The notes below the pieces were generated by a model, which saw only the letters and a list, made by a program, of their open reading frames with translations, did not search any database and was not told the origin of the DNA. The translations under genes were made by a program, and so were the position numbers. This document shows positions 59,301 to 64,000 of a stretch of DNA of 64,000 bases, one piece after another (the stretch's first letter is position 1; each line of letters begins with the position of its first letter). The stretch comes from Sporosarcina limicola. Lineage in GTDB: Bacteria; Bacillota; Bacilli; Bacillales_A; Planococcaceae. The stretch spans positions 1-64,000 of the forward strand of contig NZ_JADBEL010000020.1 of assembly GCF_014873855.1 (NCBI RefSeq). Reading direction: 5' to 3'.

Positions 59301-61620
59301 TATACCCTAGGAATTCATCGCCTAATTTCACCTTTGCTTTTGAAGCAGTTAGTGTGACGTTTACCATTTGTTCGTCGTTTAATGTGAAGGTTGGTTTATC
59401 AACTGTGAGTTTTGCATCGCCGAACGTTTTTGTAGCTTCGACTGTTACTTTATAATCCCCACCAGTTGTACCCTTCAGATCTTTTACACGTATTTGTTTA
59501 GTTACTGAAAGATCTTCTTCAAGTGATTGTGGTCCGAATGTAACTGTTCCTTTTAGACTAGCTACATCTTTTTTATCTTCATAGCTCGCTGTGCCGATTG
59601 CATATGCAAGTACTTTTGCGTGTACTGCTTCGTATGGTTGAACACGTCCCGCACCTTGCGAAAAAACGTCATACTTTTCTGTGTCTATTATTTTTGCCGT
59701 GTTGGAAAGCGCAACCTTAACGTCGAACGCACTCCATGTTGGATTCGCTTGTTTAATGAGTGCCGCGATTCCTGCGATATGTGGTGTTGCCATTGACGTT
59801 CCTGTTTTACGCGCAAATGCTTTTGAATAATCGGCATCTGGATTGTCTGTTTTATACATTGGGATTGTTGACATGATGTTTGTTCCAGGCGCACTGACGT
59901 CTGGTTTAATATCAAAGTTTGGTGTAGATGGTCCACGTGAACTTGAATCGTTTACATCGTCGCCTACTGTTTTAGTGCTTTTTTCATCACTGAATATAAT
60001 TTTACCGCCTGAAGTTTTAAGTTCTTCACGAATTTTCATACCGTCTGTGTAGGACATATCAACTGTAGGAAGGAAATCAAAATCATCCCCTAGGAATGTG
60101 CCCGAAGCATTCGGTGTGTTCGAGCCTGTTGCAGAGTTATGAATGACTGTTGCAATTGCACCTTTTGCTTTTGCATTTGCAATTTTTTCTACAAATGCGA
60201 TATCACCACGTGCGATAAGTGCTACTTTTCCATTTACATCGATGTTAGTAAAATCAGCTGGATTGCCAATTCCAGGGATTTCTATAAGGTCATACTCACC
60301 TGCTAGTTGCTCCCCAAGATTTTCACCAAATGTTGTTGACATTAAATTAAGTTGTTCCAGATACGTATAGCCACCTGCTACAACAGAAACCTTTAGACTA
60401 TGCTTTGTTTCAGGGTTCGTTGTATTCCCTACTGCAATTCCAAGTGGCGCTGTTGATGGTGTTCCCATCGTACCGCGTTTTGGCCCCTCGTTACCTGTTG
60501 CAACTACCGCAATTGTTCCTGCAAGCATTGCATTGTTAATGGCATATGAACCTGCGTCCGCTTCAGTGTTCGCACCGCCACCTAGCGAAAGGTTGATAAC
60601 GTCCATTTTTTCTTGTACCGCAGTGTCAATAGCCTTTACGATTCCAGATGTAGAACCACTACCGTACGCTCCAAGTACACGGTAAGCGTATAGGTCAACT
60701 TTTGGCGCAATTCCTTTAATGCCGTATTGATTCGCACCGATTGCCGCAATTGTTCCAGCTACATGTGTTCCGTGAGATGTTTGAAAATATTTTCCTTTTG
60801 AATCGATTTCTGGTTTATGCGACGGACGTTCTGATGGTAATGTTTCTGAAGCGTCATCGTCTTTCCGCGATTTAGTATAATCAGCTGTGCTGCTTGACGG
60901 AATGAAGTTCTTTCCGCCTTTGTAGATTCCAGCAAACTCAGGGTGATGTGTATCGATACCTGTATCGAGAACAGCGACTTTAATCCCCTGCCCCTCATAA
61001 CCCTCTTTCCAAAGCTTTTCTATCCCCAAGAATGGAACACTCGTATCCATATTGGCTTCTACTTGACCCTCTTTTGAGAGCGTTTCAGAAGCGTGAACTT
61101 CCGTATCAGGTTCAACAAGCGTTACGCCTTTGATTTCAATTATTTTTTCCAAGTCTTTGGCTTTAACAGTTCCCGAGAAGCCGTTTAAAACCGTATCGAA
61201 TGAGAAGCCTTCTTCAAATGAGATACCTTTAATAACCATCTCTTTTTTCAAAAATACATGTTGCGCTTCTATGTTCCCTCTTACTTTAGTTTCTTCTGCG
61301 CTTGAAAGTCTTTTACCTGCTAACTCCTTAATCCCCATTTCAAGTGCTACTGGTTTTTCAGATAAATGAACAATTACAGCTACTTCTTCATTTCCCGATA
61401 AATCTTGTAAATCTTCGTGTAGTGTTGGACCCCCATCCAACATATTCAATTGCTCTGCAATTGCCGCCTTCATTTGCATAATACTTTCACTTTGGCCATT
61501 CGGCTCCAACGGATTCATTTCTTGTTCATTTGCTGATGCCGCAAACGGCGTTAGCAATGAAAGAATCATCGCAAATGCCAACATAGTACTAAAGTACTTC
61601 TTAACCTTCATTTTTTTCAT
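56305..61620 (-). CDS. Large SLH-anchored subtilisin-family protease
   Basis: 1771 aa. Signal peptide to about residue 30 (ASA/NE). A propeptide-inhibitor region follows (80-175). The peptidase S8 domain has the triad D219 ([10 protein letters not shown]), H283 (SHGTHVAG) and S609 (TGTSMATPH), with a PA domain inserted at about 440-545. Beta-sandwich regions, a Pro-Val-Asp repeat linker (about 1020-1070), two bacterial Ig-like (Big_2) domains with near-identical sequence (about 1390-1560), a Pro-rich linker and three C-terminal SLH domains (about 1590-1771, ending FVNLIENLK) complete it. The SLH domains bind secondary cell-wall polymer, so it acts at the cell surface, degrading proteins whose peptides the import cluster could use. 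Confidence 0.93.
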   Translation of the reverse strand: MKKMKVKKYFSTMLAFAMILSLLTPFAASANEQEMNPLEPNGQSESIMQMKAAIAEQLNMLDGGPTLHEDLQDLSGNEEVAVIVHLSEKPVALEMGIKELAGKRLSSAEETKVRGNIEAQHVFLKKEMVIKGISFEEGFSFDTVLNGFSGTVKAKDLEKIIEIKGVTLVEPDTEVHASETLSKEGQVEANMDTSVPFLGIEKLWKEGYEGQGIKVAVLDTGIDTHHPEFAGIYKGGKNFIPSSSTADYTKSRKDDDASETLPSERPSHKPEIDSKGKYFQTSHGTHVAGTIAAIGANQYGIKGIAPKVDLYAYRVLGAYGSGSTSGIVKAIDTAVQEKMDVINLSLGGGANTEADAGSYAINNAMLAGTIAVVATGNEGPKRGTMGTPSTAPLGIAVGNTTNPETKHSLKVSVVAGGYTYLEQLNLMSTTFGENLGEQLAGEYDLIEIPGIGNPADFTNIDVNGKVALIARGDIAFVEKIANAKAKGAIATVIHNSATGSNTPNASGTFLGDDFDFLPTVDMSYTDGMKIREELKTSGGKIIFSDEKSTKTVGDDVNDSSSRGPSTPNFDIKPDVSAPGTNIMSTIPMYKTDNPDADYSKAFARKTGTSMATPHIAGIAALIKQANPTWSAFDVKVALSNTAKIIDTEKYDVFSQGAGRVQPYEAVHAKVLAYAIGTASYEDKKDVASLKGTVTFGPQSLEEDLSVTKQIRVKDLKGTTGGDYKVTVEATKTFGDAKLTVDKPTFTLNDEQMVNVTLTASKAKVKLGDEFLGYIHIKSNTEDISLPFAVDFGGVANVEFKDFKIAETDLSFDGDGVHDEAALSFDLTGDLTANYIEIWDIMNPKGGEFKDGFIGYIHAAQSLAAGKYTLNVKGEYKPWDKSPSTTIPDGLYTINFKGTTVSGNPKVVSDFVGPIVVKTTKPEIVGSVTTDGQANGKIADKYIEYNDIVKEYELSYDLNDKLHVSYVISLDGKAGQPEKVTLAQDGSFTFPLAPLDVKKDTVSVMVEDAAGNKAKKVIFGEGVDPVDPIDPVDPVDPVDPVDPVDPVDPVDPVDPIDPVDPVDPVDPIDPIEVTPINPVPSNPIDESNKFVKSFGFDSMSISPNGDKKLDSTEFKFEFKETPNSTVSIIVLDPARFTDEPDEWKQIGDIFNNYKKPEEGTGIFDGTYTNKKTFQKEKLNDGVYGLELYSFSSSYKAMSATIEPVFVKSTASVITGENATEVDGTEFLLNGKVEDEFFKFEPALKEHFGVEAFDINNYLKTSYVVQDKGSKTVDKGELLINEDGTYSIELKDLEKGQNYKVSVIVQDIAGNDTIEAFTVKTMAATKAVVNLSVDKTALSIEKGKTATVKVTETTTMEGVSTEVDVTAKAKYAVEDDAVASVEAGVITAKEKGDTKVSITHGESTATINVSVTDSEVVTPNPEPVVTLSVDKTALSIEKGKTDSVKVTEKTTIDGESTEVDVTADAKYIVEGDAIASVKAGVITATVAGETTITITHGEKSVTVKVTVTNPAPVDPGPVTPGPVTPDPVKPTPVYPDPVYPTPVYPGPVTPDPIKPIPVDPGPAKPVPVDPDTDPVKPELVDPDPIKPEPVDPSPVTFTDTKGHWAESYIAKATALGIFKGYTDGTFKPNKQLTRVQAVSLIVRTLGITTDEAAPFTDIANYADETKAEIAAAYKYGIIKGNNGKFKPADKITRSQLALMIERAYEYKTGKKYKASKKAPFSDYGNYNAETVNAITMMYDLGIVSGSEGKFMPNNPTTRAQASKIFVNLIENLK
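58405..58556 (-). repeat. Nine-base tandem repeat coding the PVD/PID linker
   Basis: GGATCTACT and close variants (GGATCTATT, GGATCTACC) repeat about 17 times in frame, encoding alternating Pro-Val-Asp and Pro-Ile-Asp. Copy number is likely to vary between strains by slippage, changing linker length without breaking the frame. Confidence 0.9.
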
Positions 61621-62113
61621 TTCTAATTTCCCCTTTATTCTAAATTGTCACTTGTTTAAATTGTGTGACTATATCATTTTAGCATAAGTTTAATAGTTTT
61701 AATATAAAAAAATATATTTTTTTAATTTATTATACGTTTATTTTAATATATTTTAGATATATACAGGCTATTAACAGGACATAATCATTAATAATTAATA
61801 ATATTTACATATAATAAAATTTTTGTAAATCGGAAATAATAGTATATAATAATCTCATTGACTACTAATTTCGATTGAATAACAATAGGTCTAAATACCT
61901 TTCATAAATAAAAATATTGCATACCAGTCAATCATACAACTTAGAAACTACTCTGATGTTTCATGACTATTGACAAAAAAAGAGCCTCTCCAAGCCAGAT
62001 TACTGGTCGAGAGGGCGTTTAACCGTATGCCTGTAACTTAGCTGACAGCAAACAATTCTACATCTAGATACGGATAAGTAGAAGGACAACTGTGGATTCC
62101 ACTCCCGACTTTT
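61621..62113. other. Very AT-rich intergenic region upstream of the surface protease
   Basis: About 490 bases. The protease promoter should lie in its left part, which is nearly pure A/T. GCATACCAGTCA lies at 61919, and the comM terminator at 61974-62016. I see no gene. Confidence 0.5.
61974..62016 (-). terminator. Terminator after the ComM-family gene
   Basis: CCTCTC..CCAG-TAAT-CTGG..GAGAGG stem followed by CTCTTTTTTT on the minus strand. Confidence 0.85.
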
Positions 62114-63625
62114 TCAGCCACCTTGGTCTGCCACCTTGTCTTGTTTATGATGAAGGGAAGCAATCCGCTTCAATTCGATTGCCTCATGTAGAGCGGTGTC
62201 CGAAATAAACGTTTCACCAGCCAAATCGACAATTGTTCGCGCAATCCGGACAAGTTTCACCTGTGTCCGGTTACTCCATTTCTCCGTAAAGCATACTTCT
62301 TTCAGATAATCAGACTGATGTTCCGAAATACAGCAAGTAGCAAGAAGCGTCTGGACGGGTATATTTCCGTTTAATAAACCTCTTCCATAACGATTTCGCT
62401 GCAACCGACGGGCCTGTTCCGTACGTTTTCTTATTTCGTCCGATGTTTCTACATCTGCCGTTTCTACAATGCCAACACTTTTTAATGTGAGGATGAAATC
62501 CAGGCGATCAAGCAGGGGGCCTGAGGCTTTCATCTGATAGGAACGTACCTGGTTTGGTGTACATATACAATACCGTTCATTCGAACCAAAATAGCCGCAT
62601 GGACACGGATTAGTTGCCGCAATGAGTATAAAAGAGGATGGATATGTCACGGATTGGCTGACCCGACTAATGGTCACTTCTCCGGTTTCTAACGGTTGCT
62701 TTAGCATATCGAGCGCTTTTCTTGAAAATTCCCCCAGTTCGTCTAAAAATAAAACGTCATGATGTCCCAATGATATTTCACCCGGTTTTGGATATGTTCC
62801 ACCACCAATAAGCGAAATTGCGGACGCTGAATGATGAGGGAATCGGTACGGTGGACGCACAGAAAATCCCCGTTTCTCTTTTGCTAAATGATAAATGCTA
62901 TAAACCTCAAGCATCTCCTCATTGGATACATCAGGAAAAATTGTATGAAATGCGTCTGCTAGCATGCTCTTTCCGCAACCTGGAGGACCATTCAGTAATA
63001 CATGATGACCGCCGGCGGCTGCAATTTCCAGTACTCGTTTTGCTCTTGAATTCCCGCGAATTGTTGCAAAGTTTGTTGTCTGGACAGATAAATCTTCCAT
63101 ATTCTGTTCCTCTACTATAATTTTCTTACTTTGTTGTCTACTGAACGAAGACTGTCCCCTCAAATAGCTAATAAGCTGAGCCACATCTGCAATCGGTACA
63201 AACTTCACGTCCTGTTTATCATCGAGAAATGCTAGGTCAACTGGCGGCAAAATGATCCGCTTGAATCCGAGTAGCATCGCCTGCTGGATGGAGGGGATTA
63301 ACCCATAAAAATGAACTAGTTTTCCGTTTAATGATAACGAAGCAAGGACACATGTCGTATCATCCATTGGTAGCGGGTCTTCCAAGATTTCATGGAGTAC
63401 CGCCAAAAGCATTGCACAATCATGGCCAGTTCCTGTCTTCCGCTTATCCGATGGTGACAGATGTATTATAATCTTCTTCATGGAAATATCTAGACTCAGT
63501 GTGTGAATACAGCTTAGAATTCTTTCTTTCGACTCCTTGATGGATGCATCTGGAAGTCCGACAATGACGAATTGATCCTTCTCTGATCGCACATTCGTCT
63601 CTACTACTATTTCATGTCCTTTCAT
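62114..63625 (-). CDS. comM: ComM/YifB-family AAA+ ATPase (Mg-chelatase-like)
   Basis: 503 aa from the first ATG. It has a Lon-protease-like N-terminal domain (IVGLPDASIKESKERI), a Walker A GPPGCGKS near 225, Walker B LFLDELGEF near 290, and a zinc-binding pair (NPCPCGYFG, CICTPNQ). ComM of Gram-negatives is a hexameric helicase for branch migration in natural transformation. The frame stays open upstream for 14 codons with family-typical sequence (IKSIVRSVGLEG) behind AAGGAGG, but with no ATG, GTG or TTG at the expected start. So the real N-terminus may be about 12 to 14 residues longer. Confidence 0.87.
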   Translation of the reverse strand: MKGHEIVVETNVRSEKDQFVIVGLPDASIKESKERILSCIHTLSLDISMKKIIIHLSPSDKRKTGTGHDCAMLLAVLHEILEDPLPMDDTTCVLASLSLNGKLVHFYGLIPSIQQAMLLGFKRIILPPVDLAFLDDKQDVKFVPIADVAQLISYLRGQSSFSRQQSKKIIVEEQNMEDLSVQTTNFATIRGNSRAKRVLEIAAAGGHHVLLNGPPGCGKSMLADAFHTIFPDVSNEEMLEVYSIYHLAKEKRGFSVRPPYRFPHHSASAISLIGGGTYPKPGEISLGHHDVLFLDELGEFSRKALDMLKQPLETGEVTISRVSQSVTYPSSFILIAATNPCPCGYFGSNERYCICTPNQVRSYQMKASGPLLDRLDFILTLKSVGIVETADVETSDEIRKRTEQARRLQRNRYGRGLLNGNIPVQTLLATCCISEHQSDYLKEVCFTEKWSNRTQVKLVRIARTIVDLAGETFISDTALHEAIELKRIASLHHKQDKVADQGG

Positions 63626-64000
63626 TCCCTCTAGCCCAACACTCCTTACTATTGACTTGATTGTAAATCCCTCCTTCCACTTTTCATCACCCTATCCTAC
63701 CCATAAACAAAAGGCAATTGTTGTAAAGTAATACACAATCCAACAATGCCATTTAACTTGCCCATATCGGCCTATAATTGAATTTCGAGCTCAATAAAGG
63801 CTATAAAACAAAATTTTGAAGTTATAAAAAATCCTGAAAATTATTCTTGAAATTAATGGGTAGGTGGGATAGATTAATTACTCAACCTACGATTGTATAA
63901 ATAAATGTTCTCCCCTCTTATACTCATTTCGAACAAAATTGATACAAAATAGAGGAAAACCACTCGACCAATATCGAGTAGTCTTCCTCTATCGTCATTC
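63626..64000. other. Right-end intergenic region
   Basis: After the comM upstream region the sequence is AT-rich and without a supported gene. A hairpin at 63951-63990 (AGAGGAA..ACTCGA / TCGAGT..TTCCTCT) may be a terminator of a gene beyond the window. Confidence 0.45.

Overview
The window looks like a chromosome segment of a Gram-positive bacterium of the order Bacillales, most likely Sporosarcina or a close Planococcaceae relative. The order pcrB-pcrA-ligA-camS-gatCAB, a DgkB and RlmCD/RlmD pair, a CydS-type small oxidase subunit, a YkoEDC transporter behind a TPP riboswitch, and an SLH-anchored subtilisin all fit. The genus is an inference from gene order and repeat types.

Bases 1 to about 20,900 are an accessory region. 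It holds a Fic fragment; a two-gene dynamin-like GTPase operon matching the Eleos (LeoA/LeoBC) anti-phage system; a decayed IS3 element; an orphan Cap4-like nuclease; a broken two-gene operon whose second gene has a Rossmann (SIR2-like) start; an HNH protein; and a coiled-coil DUF4041/T5orf172 (GIY-YIG) protein. Next come about 1.7 kb of gene-poor, repeat-rich DNA, a gene II/X-type replication gene split by an IS30-family element, and a large serine recombinase split by an IS66-family element with a clear 8-bp target duplication. The recombinase gene ends inside the 3' end of rlmD. This suggests a mobilizable or replicative element that integrated at rlmD and was then immobilised by insertion sequences.

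Bases 20,870 to 37,120 are core genes, nearly all on the minus strand: rlmD, cytochrome bd oxidase (a 31-aa ORF, cydA, cydB, cydS), dgkB, a thioredoxin-fold protein, gatCAB, camS, ligA, pcrA and pcrB. Two intergenic stretches carry dense arrays of the heptamer GTCGCTT. Several other palindromic repeats are present.

Bases 37,857 to 50,168 form one peptide-use cluster: OppD/F-type ATPases, an IclR regulator, a substrate-binding lipoprotein interrupted by one in-frame TAG, OppB/C-type permeases, an M14-family peptidase, pyroglutamyl peptidase and the PxpBAC 5-oxoprolinase. Together they would import peptides, remove N-terminal pyroglutamate and convert it to glutamate.

Bases 50,525 to 64,000 hold a zinc-ribbon membrane protein, the ykoEDC-type thiamine-precursor transporter with its TPP riboswitch, a divergent HxlR regulator/nitroreductase pair with two palindromic operators between them, a 1771-aa surface protease, and a ComM/YifB-family ATPase whose apparent N-terminus lies upstream of its first ATG.
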